Origin: a virus
Strand: one strand, 5' to 3'
IMG/VR virus record: IMGVR_UViG_3300031649_000002
Location: 1 to 56,779 of that record
Length of the DNA: 56,779 nt
This document shows, one piece after another, positions 14,408 through 24,071 of this stretch (its first letter is position 1; each line of letters starts with the position of its first letter). The notes below the pieces were generated by a model. It was given only the letters and a program-made list of their open reading frames with translations, was not told where the DNA came from and did no database searches. A program made the translations under genes and the position numbers.

Positions 14408-14932
14408 TCAGAAGATCCTTTTAGCGCGCATGTACGACCCGGAGGCCAGGACTGTGCCCGTCGCACCCGACGTGTTCTGCGCCCACTGCAAAGCGACGTT
14501 CCCGGCGTTCGTCGTGGTCACCGTCCCGACCTCCGTCGCCCCGACCTGGTTCGAGGTGGAGTTCCTCGTGCCGTACGTCAGTGACGTGACGAACGCGTGG
14601 ACACCGAACGCGCCGGATCCGAAGGGGCCGCCGGTGGTGGTGTCGTTGACGGTGGAGGCGACGCCGACCCGGGAGCGGCCGCCGGTCGCACCGGATGGCA
14701 CGGTCCACGCCGTTTTGAACTGCTCGGCGGTGACTGCTCCGTACCGGATGAAGACCTCGACGATGTACGTCGCGTTGGCCTCCAGCGCGATGACGAGGTC
14801 GGGGTCGTCGGTGAGCGTCGTCGTGCTGCTGCGGGTGGTGCTGGTGGCCTTGTACGCCTCCAGCGGCAGCAGCGACGACAGCAGGGGCGCGGTGAGGCGC
14901 TGGCCCGCGTACAGCACGGGATACCGGGACAT
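14408..14932 (-). CDS. Minor tail / receptor-binding candidate
   Basis: 174 residues from ATG at 14932. Entirely beta-rich with many Thr/Ser, starting SRYPVLYAGQRLTAPLLSSL and ending VALQWAQNTSGATGTVLASGSYMRAKRIF. That ending is a jelly-roll-like pattern I associate with Streptomyces phage tail-tip proteins. Directly downstream of the 1285-aa minor tail protein, hence likely at the distal tail and a candidate for host recognition. Confidence 0.65.
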   Translation of the reverse strand: MSRYPVLYAGQRLTAPLLSSLLPLEAYKATSTTRSSTTTLTDDPDLVIALEANATYIVEVFIRYGAVTAEQFKTAWTVPSGATGGRSRVGVASTVNDTTTGGPFGSGAFGVHAFVTSLTYGTRNSTSNQVGATEVGTVTTTNAGNVALQWAQNTSGATGTVLASGSYMRAKRIF

Positions 14933-14941
14933 GCGGGCCTC

Positions 14942-17900
14942 CTACAGGGCGATCGGGGCGGGGTGGTTGAGGGCGACGGACGCGCCTGCCGTCTGGGTTT
15001 TGACGACGCCGTTGGCGGAGCGGGTGACGGTGTAGCTCTGCGGGTTGATCAAGTCGATGTTGTCGAAGCGAAGTTCAGCCGCCGCGTTGGTGTTGCCGGT
15101 GTTCCGGAACGCGCGGGTGCCGAGGTTCGCTGCCGTGGTCAGGGACGAGTCCGTCGTCTCGATGTGCCAGGCGTCCGGCTCGCGGTCCGTGGCCAGCCAG
15201 ATCTTCGCCTTCAGCGCGGTCCCGATCACCTGGAAGCGGGTGCGGTAGAAGGTGCCCGCGACGTGCGTCAGCGTGCTGGTGTACGCGCTGCCCACCTGCG
15301 TTTCGACCCCGGCCACTCGTTTGCGGACGGTGATGATGATCTGGTTCGACGTGTTGAAGTCGACGCGGCACTGGTAGAGGTTGTTGTTGTCGACCTCGCG
15401 TACGACCGGCCCCGTGTACAGCGATGCGCCCGTGGCCAGTGCGCTGGCGGCGACGTCCACGTACAGGTCCACGTCCGCCGACGGGGCCGTGATCGTCGCC
15501 AGGTGCGCGATCGCGGTGGACGGGTGCGACGTGACCGCATACGTGCTGTTGGTGCTGTACTCGGCGGCAGTGCCCACCACCGCCCACGTCTGCCCGGAGT
15601 CCGCGACACCCCACCCGGAGGCGACAGTCCGGCCGAACGTGTCGTACACCGTCGACGACTTCGCGCGGACCGGGCCACGCGCCGCCCACACCCACAGCGT
15701 GTCTGATGCGGCCGGCGTCGACCCCATCCGCACCCGGCCCTGCGCCCGGTTCGCGGTGGCCGGCGCGACGAACGTCGCCTCGAAGTACGTCCACAGCGAC
15801 GAGGAGATCGCGACGGCGGTCGCGGAGACGGTGGAGATGAACACCGCGCCGGACGTGTACCAGGAGACGGTGGGGCGGATGTCGGCCCAGCCGTCCACGG
15901 AGAAAGCCCAGTAGCCCACCGTGTAGGAGGCGCCGGGGGTGATGGAGTCGACCGCGGTGATCCCGGCCTGCGCGCCGACGAACGCGGCCCCGCCTGCGGG
16001 GGTGATGAGCATGGACGCAGTGGCGCGCGGGTGCGGGTGGACGTACGTCGTATCCCGGGTGAGCGTCGAGTTCTCGGTGCTCCAGTCGGACACGTCCGTG
16101 CCGAAGAACGGGTTGCTGTTGATCAGCGTGTGGGGGGCGGTGACGGTCATGACCTCCCCTCCGACCCGCCAGTCGAATGGGGCGTCCTGGACGTACGGGG
16201 TCCACAGGTTGCTGTTCGCGGTGGTCGCAACGTCGACACCGGTCTCGGTGGTGGTGAGGTCCTCTGCGAGGATGCTGCCGCCGGTGTCCAACCACGCGAA
16301 CTCACGGAACGATGTGGCGGTGTCGTCGTCGCCTGCCCACGCCACATCCCACGGCCCTGCGGGCGAGCAGTTGTAGTCGAGATCCCACGTGAACTGGTCG
16401 AGGGTTTCGGCGTAGCCCTGCACCATCAGGTCGATCGTGTCCGGCGGCAGCCAGGCCGGCGGGTTGTCGATGTGGAAGCGGTCGCCGACGTCAAGGCTGG
16501 CCGCGTCCTCGATGAGGTGGGTGGCCTTGGCCAACTTGATGCGGACAACGGGATAGCGGGTCTCGTCCCACGTGCCGAGGTGGAGGCGCAATCCGGCGTG
16601 GTCACCGGTCTGCGCATCCTCGAAAAGGTTCTCCGTCACTGAGTCCGTGTAGCGGCCGACCCCGGACGGCGGGGACTGTGTCGACAAGGCGCCCGTGTCG
16701 AGGGTTCGGCGGGTGCTGCTGCCGCCGGCGCGTTGGACGGTGATGTCGTTGCGCACGGTCTGGTCGTCGTCCGTCGGCTCCAGCGGGGTGACGAGCCCGT
16801 CATCGCCCATGTAGTCCAACACCAGGGCGGGGGCCTGGTTGTACAGGGACGGCCGGTCCCGGAACCGGAACGTCGACGGGAAGTCCCTGCTCTCGCACAG
16901 GATGCCCTCGTCAGCGGCCTCCGCCTCCCGCATCAAATCCAGCACCGTCGACGTGCCCTGCACCCCCATCGGCTCGTCGCTGATGCTGGCCGAGTAGCAG
17001 GGGGACAGTTCCTCGTTGCCGAGCCGGTACAGGCGCGCGGAGGTGATCTCCCCGTTCCAGGCGACCATCGCCCCACTGGTGCCGCCGTACGCCGAGCTCG
17101 ACGACGCGAACGCGAGATGCCCGACCGCAGTGCCGTTGAGGAGACCGTCCTGACCGATTCGTGCCTCCGTCGCAGCACCGCACGTATACCCGACGAGGGT
17201 CCCCGTTGTGGATGTGGCACTGACGTCCGTCGCCCCCATCACGAACGAGATCACCTTGTAGGCGACATCAGCGCCGGACTGCGTCAGCTCGACACCGAGG
17301 ACGCGCTGCACGCCGTTGACGGCGAACGCGAGGAAACCGGTGGCCAGGATCTGCACGCCGTCCGCGTCGTACGCCCGCAGGTCCAAGTTTCCGGCCGTGT
17401 TGATGTAGACGACCCACGTGCGGGCCGTTCCCGTTGTCGTGAACGAGACCAGGCGGTCCGTGCCCAACACGCCAGCGGTAGGTACCTGCACGAACATGCG
17501 GGTGAAGATGAAGCCCGTCGGCGTGTACGCGGGGAGCGCCGCCCTCGTCACCCCGAAGCTGTACGTCGGCAGCGCCGTGGACGCCGACCAGTCCGAGTAC
17601 GCGGCCGGCGTCACCCCGCCCGCCGCTGGGATACCCATGGCGGGTTTCCCGTCCAGCGCAGACGCGAACGAGGTTGCGGAGGCTTCGTCCTCCATCGGCC
17701 AATAGGCGACGATGCTGGTACGGGCGGCGTTGGTGAACTCCCGGAACATCGGGGACCGCAACGGGCTCGCACCTTGGGAGAGGCGGCGTAGCACGCCGGA
17801 CGCTTCAACGTTGACGACGACGTCGTGTTTGGTTTCCCAGCGGACCGGCCAGGAGCTGATCTCACCGGTGAAGCGGGTTCGCCGGTTCGTGATCTGCGCG

Positions 17901-18799
17901 TTGCCGTGCATCGTCCACGTCCGGCCGGGGCCGTCGATGAACGATGGCGTTCCCGCGGACTCGTCGGAAAAATAGGGCTGCGCGACGACCGTGCCCCATT
18001 CGCCGCTGCGGATCTCTGCCGAGTGGCAGCGGCCCAGCGGCATCGTCTGGAGGAACCCGGTCGCGTTGCCGATCCGTACCGGGCTGGTGGAGTTGAAGAT
18101 GCTGGTGGTGCCGGATTGGGTGACGGCATCGCCGAGCTGCGTGTAGGGCGCGTCAAGGTTTTCGGCGGTGAAGAAGCGGACGGTGTTGCCGCTGGCCCCG
18201 TTGTCGACGTCCAGCCACACCCGCACCGCGAGACGACCCGAGCCGGGAATGACTGGCGGGATCGTCGAGGAAGCGGACAGGACGTTCGTGCCATCCGCGG
18301 ACCACTCGAAATACAGGCGGCCATTGCGGGCACCAAGGAACCAGGACCGTTGCCCGACGTCGCTCGATTTGCCGATCCACTCGACCGTGCCGGTGGATCC
18401 AGACAAGGTCGGCGGGATCCAGTTCGCGATGGTCATGTCGATACGGAGGTCGATGTCGCCGGTGATGTCCAATGCGGCGTTGTCGACGGTTTCGGCGTAG
18501 TCGGTGAACGTGCCGGGCAGGTCGAGATACGTGCTGCCCGTCATCACGGAGACGCGGCACTGCGTGTTGCGGCCGATCTGCCCGTAGTAGGCGCCGGTCG
18601 GGTTGCGGGGCGTGTACCGGCCGTCGTTGTTGTCGAGGGTGAAGGAGCAGCGGGAGGCGTCCACGGTCTGCCCCCAGTCGGAGCGGCCGCGGCTGATGCG
18701 GATCTGCTGCTCGGCGCGCACATCGGAGGTGACGTCGGTCCACGCCGAGTTGATGAGCAGCTCAACCTTGATGGGCAGCGGGGTCTGCGGGAACACCAT
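14942..18799 (-). CDS. Large minor tail protein (Dit/adhesin-like, LamG-type domains)
   Basis: 1285 residues from ATG at 18799. The N-terminal ~80 residues (VELLINSAWTDVTSDVRAEQQI...CSFTLDNNDGRYTPRNPTG) are the head of actinophage minor tail proteins replacing Dit. Two concanavalin/LamG-like jelly rolls follow (~95-280, with IANWIPPTLSGSTGTVEWIG; ~365-600, with AYWPMEDEASATSFASA). A tail-like middle and a further carbohydrate-binding-like module (~930-1255) follow. Expected to form the tail tip and bind surface glycans. Overlaps the tape measure stop by one base. Confidence 0.82.
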   Translation of the reverse strand: MVFPQTPLPIKVELLINSAWTDVTSDVRAEQQIRISRGRSDWGQTVDASRCSFTLDNNDGRYTPRNPTGAYYGQIGRNTQCRVSVMTGSTYLDLPGTFTDYAETVDNAALDITGDIDLRIDMTIANWIPPTLSGSTGTVEWIGKSSDVGQRSWFLGARNGRLYFEWSADGTNVLSASSTIPPVIPGSGRLAVRVWLDVDNGASGNTVRFFTAENLDAPYTQLGDAVTQSGTTSIFNSTSPVRIGNATGFLQTMPLGRCHSAEIRSGEWGTVVAQPYFSDESAGTPSFIDGPGRTWTMHGNAQITNRRTRFTGEISSWPVRWETKHDVVVNVEASGVLRRLSQGASPLRSPMFREFTNAARTSIVAYWPMEDEASATSFASALDGKPAMGIPAAGGVTPAAYSDWSASTALPTYSFGVTRAALPAYTPTGFIFTRMFVQVPTAGVLGTDRLVSFTTTGTARTWVVYINTAGNLDLRAYDADGVQILATGFLAFAVNGVQRVLGVELTQSGADVAYKVISFVMGATDVSATSTTGTLVGYTCGAATEARIGQDGLLNGTAVGHLAFASSSSAYGGTSGAMVAWNGEITSARLYRLGNEELSPCYSASISDEPMGVQGTSTVLDLMREAEAADEGILCESRDFPSTFRFRDRPSLYNQAPALVLDYMGDDGLVTPLEPTDDDQTVRNDITVQRAGGSSTRRTLDTGALSTQSPPSGVGRYTDSVTENLFEDAQTGDHAGLRLHLGTWDETRYPVVRIKLAKATHLIEDAASLDVGDRFHIDNPPAWLPPDTIDLMVQGYAETLDQFTWDLDYNCSPAGPWDVAWAGDDDTATSFREFAWLDTGGSILAEDLTTTETGVDVATTANSNLWTPYVQDAPFDWRVGGEVMTVTAPHTLINSNPFFGTDVSDWSTENSTLTRDTTYVHPHPRATASMLITPAGGAAFVGAQAGITAVDSITPGASYTVGYWAFSVDGWADIRPTVSWYTSGAVFISTVSATAVAISSSLWTYFEATFVAPATANRAQGRVRMGSTPAASDTLWVWAARGPVRAKSSTVYDTFGRTVASGWGVADSGQTWAVVGTAAEYSTNSTYAVTSHPSTAIAHLATITAPSADVDLYVDVAASALATGASLYTGPVVREVDNNNLYQCRVDFNTSNQIIITVRKRVAGVETQVGSAYTSTLTHVAGTFYRTRFQVIGTALKAKIWLATDREPDAWHIETTDSSLTTAANLGTRAFRNTGNTNAAAELRFDNIDLINPQSYTVTRSANGVVKTQTAGASVALNHPAPIAL

Positions 18800-21700
18800 C
18801 AGCCTGCCCCCTGGCCCAGCGACTTCTGCACACTGCCGCCACGGTGGGCGACCTCAGCGCGCAGCGGGTCGAAGATCTGCCGGGCCACCGTACGGCCGTC
18901 GAGGTTGACGACCAGCTCGTACACCTGCCGGCCGCCGGACACGGCCGGGGCCGCAGCAGCGGACACCGAAGCACGGCGGGGGGTGTTGAGCATCGACGTC
19001 CACGGCGCCTGCTGCGCCATCATCCGCCGGGTGTCCGGGCCGCTGTAGACGCGTGATCCGAATGGCAGCCTGACGAGCTCCGGTTCGTGCTCGCCGACCA
19101 TCGTCCAGCCCGAGCGCAGGCCGCCCGTCGCCGCACCGATGATCCCGCCGCTGGCTTTCTTCCCGAACGCCCGCTCGATCATCTTCTCCATCGACGAGGC
19201 CAGCTTGTCCATCGCCGCCGTCAGCGTGTTCTGCGACTTCGTCAACGCCGTCACCAGCCCCTGCTGCGCCTTGATCTGCCCCCCGTACACCGCATCCGAG
19301 GTGGTCTTGCCTGCCGAGCCCGCAGCGGACGTGATCTGCGACTGCAGGCTGTTCATCGACTTGATCTCCGACGGCGACGCCCGCAACAACGCGCCGGCCG
19401 TTTCCAGGCCGCCGCCCTCGATGCCGGCCTCGCCGATCTGCTGCAACAGGCTCGACGACAGGCCCCTCTTTCCCAGGTCGGCGAGCGCCTTCGAGAAGCT
19501 GGTGGCCTTGTCCCTACTCGCGGTGAGTCCGGCCATCACGGATTTGGTGGTGACGGGGCCGCCGGTCGTGTTGCGGGTGATGTTCGCGCTGGACAGGACC
19601 CCGCCCTTGACGGAGTTCGACAGCTGTGATGCCGCGGACTTCAGGTCGTCAAGTTTGCTCTTGGCCTTGTCCAGCGACGCGGTGACCTTCGTCAGGGACT
19701 TCTCGTAGCCCAGCAGTTTCTTGCCGGTGGAGTCGAGGGCCTTCAGCAGCGTCTTCTCGGTGCCGCCGTGGGTGGCCTTCATGATGGTGGACCGCCACTG
19801 ATTCAACGAGTTGACCAGCGACGACATACTGTCTGGCTTGGCCAGAGCGGACCGCATCTCGCTGCGCTGGTATCCGGCCATGCTCCCGAAGTGGGAGATC
19901 GTCAGATCGCCGCGCGCGTCCTTGCGGGCCTCACGCTCCGACTTGGCCTGCGCCTGTGCCGCCTTCTGTCTCTTGGTCAGGCCGCCCTTGGCGTAGCCCG
20001 TCGCCTTCAGCGTGCCGGAGTTCAGCGCGTCCATGAATCGCTCGCCGTACTTGCGTACCGAGCTGGCGCGCACTACGTACTCGCCCGCGCTGAGCATCGC
20101 CGGGATCGAGTCCGACGTCTCCGTGCCCGGGCCGACCACGCGGCCGCCGTCCGGCTGCCCACCCCCAGCCAGGTGGATCGGGCCACCCATCGCGCGGAAC
20201 TTAGGCGCCTGGTTCGCTTCGACCTGGCGGTAGGCCACGTTGATGTAGGACGTGCCCAACGATCGGCCGACCATCGCGTTGATCGAGGCCCAGAAGGAGC
20301 CGGTGCTTGCCTTGACGGGCGCGGTCTTCGTGGGCATCTTCGCGCCCTTGACCTGCCCCAGCTTCCCGAAGAAGTCGCTGGCGTTGCCTTGGAGGTTGGC
20401 CTCCACCGACGACCGGTCGAACTCGGCCAGCTGCCGCTTCGCTGAGGCCAACTTCTCCTCGGCGTCCTTCTTGTCCGCACTCAGCTTCGCCTTGCGTTCC
20501 CTCGTCAGGTCCGGGTCGTCCAGCTTGGCTTTCAGGTCGGCGAGGTTTTGTGTCGCCTCGTCGACGTTCATCTTGATCTGCGCCCGGTTCAGCCGGGGAA
20601 GGGCCTCGTCGACGAACCCACTGATCCCTGTGCCCATGGTGTCGAGCTGCTCGCGGAACTTCCCCGCACTCTTGTCGAACGACTCGTTCATCTGCTCGAA
20701 GATCTCGCCGCCGGGCAGGTTCCCGAACGCGGCCGCGAGCCCGGACACGAGCGCGTCAACGGCGAGGAGAACGCCCTCCGTCGTCGTGCGGAAGATCCCC
20801 CACAGGGTCGGCAGCCCGGAGATCCCGGCGGCGACGAACCCGGTGATCGCCCCGGCCATGTCGTAGAACGCCGACCGGATCTGGGGCGAGTTTTCTTTCA
20901 CCCAGTCGGAGAATCCGGTGAACCCGTCCAGGTTGCCGAGGTCGATCCCGGCGACCGAAGCGAACGCGCCGAGGAGCGCCCCGCCCACGTTCGTCGCGAG
21001 GCTCTTCGCAGCGTCCGCCGCGATCGGGAAGATCTCGTTCATGGCGCGGAAGCCGTCGGCGATGATGTCCGCGAACGGTTCGATGATCTTCATCGCGCCT
21101 TCGAAGACGTAGCTCAGGGCGGTGATCCCGTCGCCTGCCGCGTGGAGCATCTCGCCGAGGAGCGGGCCGAACGCGTCGGCGAAGCTGCCGGAGATCCGGC
21201 CGAGTGACGGCAGCAGGCTGTCGTTCAGCAGGTATGCGAGCCCGTCGATCACGTCGGAGGCGCCGCCGATGCCCTGCTCCAGGCCCTCGAACATGCCCGG
21301 CAGGCCGGTGTCGAGGAGCCCGCCGAAGAGGTTCCCGAGAGCGTCGAGTGACGGTTGCGACTTGGTGCCGAAGTCGAGGAACGCCTGAGTGAAGCTCATC
21401 AGCGACGTAGTGAACGAGTCGAAGAACCCGCTACCCATCTGCACGTTCTTCAACAGCGCGCCCTGGAAGGCGGGCGAATTCGCGAAGTCGGCGGCTTTCT
21501 CCACGAAGTCCCCGAACGCCTGGCCGCCCTCCCGCACGACCGGCGCGAGGCTCTTCATCGCCCCACGCCAGTCGTCCATGGACTCCTTCACGCCCGGCAT
21601 GATCGCCTTCGACGCGGCCTTCTGAAGATCCTCAAACTCCGGCTTGAGCTTCTTGAACTCTGTCTTCAGATCCTTCGCCGCCAACGCCGCCGCACCGCCG

Positions 21701-22260
21701 GCCGCCCCGAACCCGAGCAGCATCGGAGCCACGGCGCCGATCGCCGGGAGCACCGACGCGCCGATAACTGCGGCCACCCCCACCAACTGCCCCGTCAGAC
21801 CGCCGCCGGCCCCACCGCCTCCACCAATAGCGCCGGCCGCGCTACCCGCAGACGTGGTCAGGCCGCCGAGGTCTCCGCCCAAGTCCCGCAGATGCCCACC
21901 CGCACCCCGTGACGCGTCCCCAAGGCCGTCAATCGTCACGGACGTGCGCAAGGCGTGGTCGTCGAGGTCGCTGAGGCGGGTGGTCGTGATGTCGGCGTGC
22001 CGGTTGAAGGTGCGCAGGCTGCTGCCCGCTCCGGTGATGTTGGTGCGGAGAGCGCCGAGTGAGGTGGCGGTGCCGTCGGCTTGCCGCTGCAGGCGGCTGA
22101 GGGCGCGCGTTGCATCCTCGGCTTGCTGCTCCAGCCTGTTCAGTGCGGTCGCGGCAGTGGTGGCGCGCTGGGTGAGGGTGTGGAGGGAGGTGTTGACGGC
22201 GGTGAGCCCGCTGCCGGTCTGGTTGGAGACCCGTACTTGGATCTCGATGTCGTTACCCAC
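18799..22260 (-). CDS. Tape measure protein
   Basis: 1153 residues from GTG at 22260, picked for the GGAGG site 9 nt upstream and because it lies inside the end of the tail-chaperone frame. N-terminal coiled coil (~10-120), hydrophobic patches (~140-185, VAAVIGASVLPAIGAVAPMLLGF), long helical centre with Lys/Asp-rich coiled coil (~545-640), and a Cys-free end (GRTVARQIFDPLRAEVAHR). Scaffold for tail assembly that sets tail length and is later ejected. By the usual ~0.15 nm per residue rule the tail would be roughly 170 nm. Confidence 0.9.
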   Translation of the reverse strand: MGNDIEIQVRVSNQTGSGLTAVNTSLHTLTQRATTAATALNRLEQQAEDATRALSRLQRQADGTATSLGALRTNITGAGSSLRTFNRHADITTTRLSDLDDHALRTSVTIDGLGDASRGAGGHLRDLGGDLGGLTTSAGSAAGAIGGGGGAGGGLTGQLVGVAAVIGASVLPAIGAVAPMLLGFGAAGGAAALAAKDLKTEFKKLKPEFEDLQKAASKAIMPGVKESMDDWRGAMKSLAPVVREGGQAFGDFVEKAADFANSPAFQGALLKNVQMGSGFFDSFTTSLMSFTQAFLDFGTKSQPSLDALGNLFGGLLDTGLPGMFEGLEQGIGGASDVIDGLAYLLNDSLLPSLGRISGSFADAFGPLLGEMLHAAGDGITALSYVFEGAMKIIEPFADIIADGFRAMNEIFPIAADAAKSLATNVGGALLGAFASVAGIDLGNLDGFTGFSDWVKENSPQIRSAFYDMAGAITGFVAAGISGLPTLWGIFRTTTEGVLLAVDALVSGLAAAFGNLPGGEIFEQMNESFDKSAGKFREQLDTMGTGISGFVDEALPRLNRAQIKMNVDEATQNLADLKAKLDDPDLTRERKAKLSADKKDAEEKLASAKRQLAEFDRSSVEANLQGNASDFFGKLGQVKGAKMPTKTAPVKASTGSFWASINAMVGRSLGTSYINVAYRQVEANQAPKFRAMGGPIHLAGGGQPDGGRVVGPGTETSDSIPAMLSAGEYVVRASSVRKYGERFMDALNSGTLKATGYAKGGLTKRQKAAQAQAKSEREARKDARGDLTISHFGSMAGYQRSEMRSALAKPDSMSSLVNSLNQWRSTIMKATHGGTEKTLLKALDSTGKKLLGYEKSLTKVTASLDKAKSKLDDLKSAASQLSNSVKGGVLSSANITRNTTGGPVTTKSVMAGLTASRDKATSFSKALADLGKRGLSSSLLQQIGEAGIEGGGLETAGALLRASPSEIKSMNSLQSQITSAAGSAGKTTSDAVYGGQIKAQQGLVTALTKSQNTLTAAMDKLASSMEKMIERAFGKKASGGIIGAATGGLRSGWTMVGEHEPELVRLPFGSRVYSGPDTRRMMAQQAPWTSMLNTPRRASVSAAAAPAVSGGRQVYELVVNLDGRTVARQIFDPLRAEVAHRGGSVQKSLGQGAG

Positions 22261-22803
22261 TGCCGTCCACCTCCTCCGGGGTGCCAAGTTGCTCGATCGT
22301 GACGAGCCGCATCAGTTCGGTGTCCTCCGCGAGCAGGGAGGACAGGGTGTAGCCCGGGAACCGCTCCAACAGGCCCAGCAGGTACCGGGCCCGCTTTAGC
22401 TCGCCAGGCTCGGTGACAGTGCTTCCATCGGCACGGACTCCACCGGGGACGGCCCGCCAGAGGGCGAGCTCTGCGGCAAAGGGTCAGCGGCGTGGACCCC
22501 CGTAAGCGCCTGAGCCCAGCCGTCCTTCAGGGCCGCGACGAGGCTCGTGTCCACGGACCGGAGCCCCTCGGGGGTGGCGGGGATGGGGTGGTCCTGATCG
22601 TCGGTGAGGTTCCAGGAGACGAGGCGCTTGGCGAACTCGTCGGTGATGGTGGTCGTCTCCTCGCTGTCGCCTTGCTGCTCGCGGTCGACGATGGCCTCCC
22701 ATTCGCCGTAGCTCATGCCGCGGGCGCGGGCTTCGGCGCCGTGGTGTTCGTGGCCCGGCTCGAAGTGGACGCGGATGGTGCGGGGGCCTGCCTTGTATCC
22801 CAT
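22253..22803 (-). CDS. Tail assembly chaperone, -1 frameshift product (gpGT-like)
   Basis: 183 residues if ribosomes shift by -1 at the heptamer at 22483-22477. The shared N-terminal 109 residues are those of the short form. The extension begins AAELALWRAVPGG and continues LKRARYLLGLLERFPGYTLSSLLAEDTELMRL to a TAA at 22253-22255, five bases before the tape-measure start. A frame with no start codon of its own that is sandwiched between G-like and tape-measure genes is the hallmark of the lambda G/GT arrangement. Confidence 0.8.
22396..22803 (-). CDS. Tail assembly chaperone, unshifted form (gpG-like)
   Basis: 135 residues from ATG at 22803. Residues ~4-25 (YKAGPRTIRVHFEPGHEHHG) precede a helical region (ARARGMSYGEWEAIVDREQQG) and an acidic C-terminal part. 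Made in excess over the frameshift product; both bind the tape measure during tail assembly. After the slippery site the zero frame runs only ~27 residues of Ser/Pro-rich tail before its stop. Confidence 0.8.
   Translation of the reverse strand: MGYKAGPRTIRVHFEPGHEHHGAEARARGMSYGEWEAIVDREQQGDSEETTTITDEFAKRLVSWNLTDDQDHPIPATPEGLRSVDTSLVAALKDGWAQALTGVHAADPLPQSSPSGGPSPVESVPMEALSPSLAS
22477..22483 (-). other. Programmed -1 frameshift slippery site CCCTTTG
   Basis: On the minus strand the zero frame reads GAC CCT TTG, so C CCT TTG fits the X XXY YYZ rule. A shift to CCC TTT leads into the long -1 extension ending at 22253. GC-rich sequence just downstream could provide a stimulatory structure. Confidence 0.8.
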
Positions 22804-22816
22804 GGGTGTTTGCCTC

Positions 22817-23218
22817 TCAGGCCCAGGTCGGGACGGTGCCGTCGGCAAGGCTGCCGGGCGCGGACCAGGTGAGTTCGCCGCTGTCGGAGCGGCTGAGCTG
22901 GTAGTCGGAGTAGAGGAGTTCCATCGCGAGGGTGACGCCGTTGACGGTCTGCGTGGTCGTACGGGCAACGCTGGTCGACGGCACGGTGCGGAACACGAGG
23001 TGCGAGCCGGTCGCGTTGAACACGCCGTTCAGCGTGACGCTGCCGTCCGCCAGCAACAGCAGCCGCTCGTTAGCCGACTTGTCGACACCGGTGACGTCCT
23101 GCACGCCGCGCGGCGTGGCCATCTGCCAGTTGGTTACGTCGTTACGAATGTCCGTCGGTGTGCCCGCGCTCGTGTCGACCGAGAGCGTGGTCTGGCCGAG
23201 GCCGCTTGCCTTCGCCAT
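22817..23218 (-). CDS. Tail tube-like protein
   Basis: 133 residues from ATG at 23218. Beta-rich (GLGQTTLSVDTSAGTPTDIRNDV..., SVTLNGVFNATGSHLVFRTV..., ELTWSAPGSLADGTVPTW). The GVFN...SHLVF and SGELTW segments are those I recall from short tail-tube proteins of Streptomyces prophages. Sits directly before the tail chaperones, the usual place for the major tail protein. A larger tail protein is encoded at 24071, so one may be the tube and the other a decorated or accessory version. Confidence 0.65.
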   Translation of the reverse strand: MAKASGLGQTTLSVDTSAGTPTDIRNDVTNWQMATPRGVQDVTGVDKSANERLLLLADGSVTLNGVFNATGSHLVFRTVPSTSVARTTTQTVNGVTLAMELLYSDYQLSRSDSGELTWSAPGSLADGTVPTWA

Positions 23219-23221
23219 GGC

Positions 23222-23620
23222 TTACTTCCCTTCTGTTCGGTCGGCGCTCGCCCGGGCGGGCTGCTCCTCGACCCACTTCGCTTCGCGCTCCCGATCGGGT
23301 GCGAGAGAGCCGAACATCTTGCGGACGCCGTCGGCGCCGACCCAGCCCTTGTGGAAGCGCGTCGGGTGGGTGATCGCGTGGCGGCCGGTGGAGACCTTCA
23401 CCTGGTGTACGGCCTTGCTGTCGTCGAGCAGCGCGTACAGGCGGTCGCTCGGCGCGGTGACGACGATGGTGAAGCTCGCCGGTCCAAGGACCCTCGACGG
23501 TGAGGCGCCCTCGTCGGGGATCTCGTGGACGGCGTACGGGGTGTTCGCCTCGAACTCCGCGTACTCGCCCGTGAGGTCGATCCCGTTGACCGTCAGCCGT
23601 GCGTCTTCGCTGCTCCTCAT
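23222..23620 (-). CDS. Tail-associated hypothetical protein
   Basis: 132 residues from ATG at 23620 (upstream in-frame codons are Arg-rich and lack a ribosome-binding site). SSEDARLTVNGIDLTGEYAEFEANTP and FTIVVTAPSDRLYALLDDSKAVHQVKV indicate a small beta protein with one helix; C-terminal third charged. Three bases upstream of the tail-tube gene. Function unknown. Confidence 0.65.
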   Translation of the reverse strand: MRSSEDARLTVNGIDLTGEYAEFEANTPYAVHEIPDEGASPSRVLGPASFTIVVTAPSDRLYALLDDSKAVHQVKVSTGRHAITHPTRFHKGWVGADGVRKMFGSLAPDREREAKWVEEQPARASADRTEGK

Positions 23621-23624
23621 GCCG

Positions 23625-24071
23625 TCACCCCTTCGCGATCTCGTCGGCAATCGCCTGCTGATGCGTGGCGAAGTCGTCGAGCCAGTTCGCCGGGGTGTGG
23701 TGCACCCGGGGCTTGGTGCCGCGCGGGTTGCCGCGGTGGTCGCCGTCCCGGACCACGTACAGCGGCGGCCGGTCGATCCGCACGCGGTGCTGCGAGGCGC
23801 GGAAGCAAGGCTGTCCGGCCTCGAAGATCAGCCAGGTCTCGCCCTCGCCGACGCGCTGCTCGGTGAACTTCCGGCCGGACGTCTTCGCCGTGTGCAGCAG
23901 GTCAGGAGTGAGGCCCTCGACGCGGACGCGCCACCCGTTGAGGTAGTGCTCGCAGCCTGCTTCGGCGCAGGTCCCGGGCCGGAAATGCGAGCCGAGCGGT
24001 GCGGCCACGGCGTACGTCTTGTAGGCGGCCGGCGGCCCGACCGGCTCGGGCCGGAACAGGTGAACGCTCAT
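23625..24071 (-). CDS. Hypothetical structural-region protein
   Basis: 148 residues from ATG at 24071, overlapping the upstream stop (ATGA). It has a CAEAGCEHY motif (residues ~35-43) and a strand-rich core (KFTEQRVGEGETWLIFEAGQPCFRASQHRVRIDRPPLYVVRDGD). I recall similar proteins with the CxxxGCxHY motif in Streptomyces phage tail modules. The second Cys and nearby His could bind metal. Confidence 0.65.
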   Translation of the reverse strand: MSVHLFRPEPVGPPAAYKTYAVAAPLGSHFRPGTCAEAGCEHYLNGWRVRVEGLTPDLLHTAKTSGRKFTEQRVGEGETWLIFEAGQPCFRASQHRVRIDRPPLYVVRDGDHRGNPRGTKPRVHHTPANWLDDFATHQQAIADEIAKG

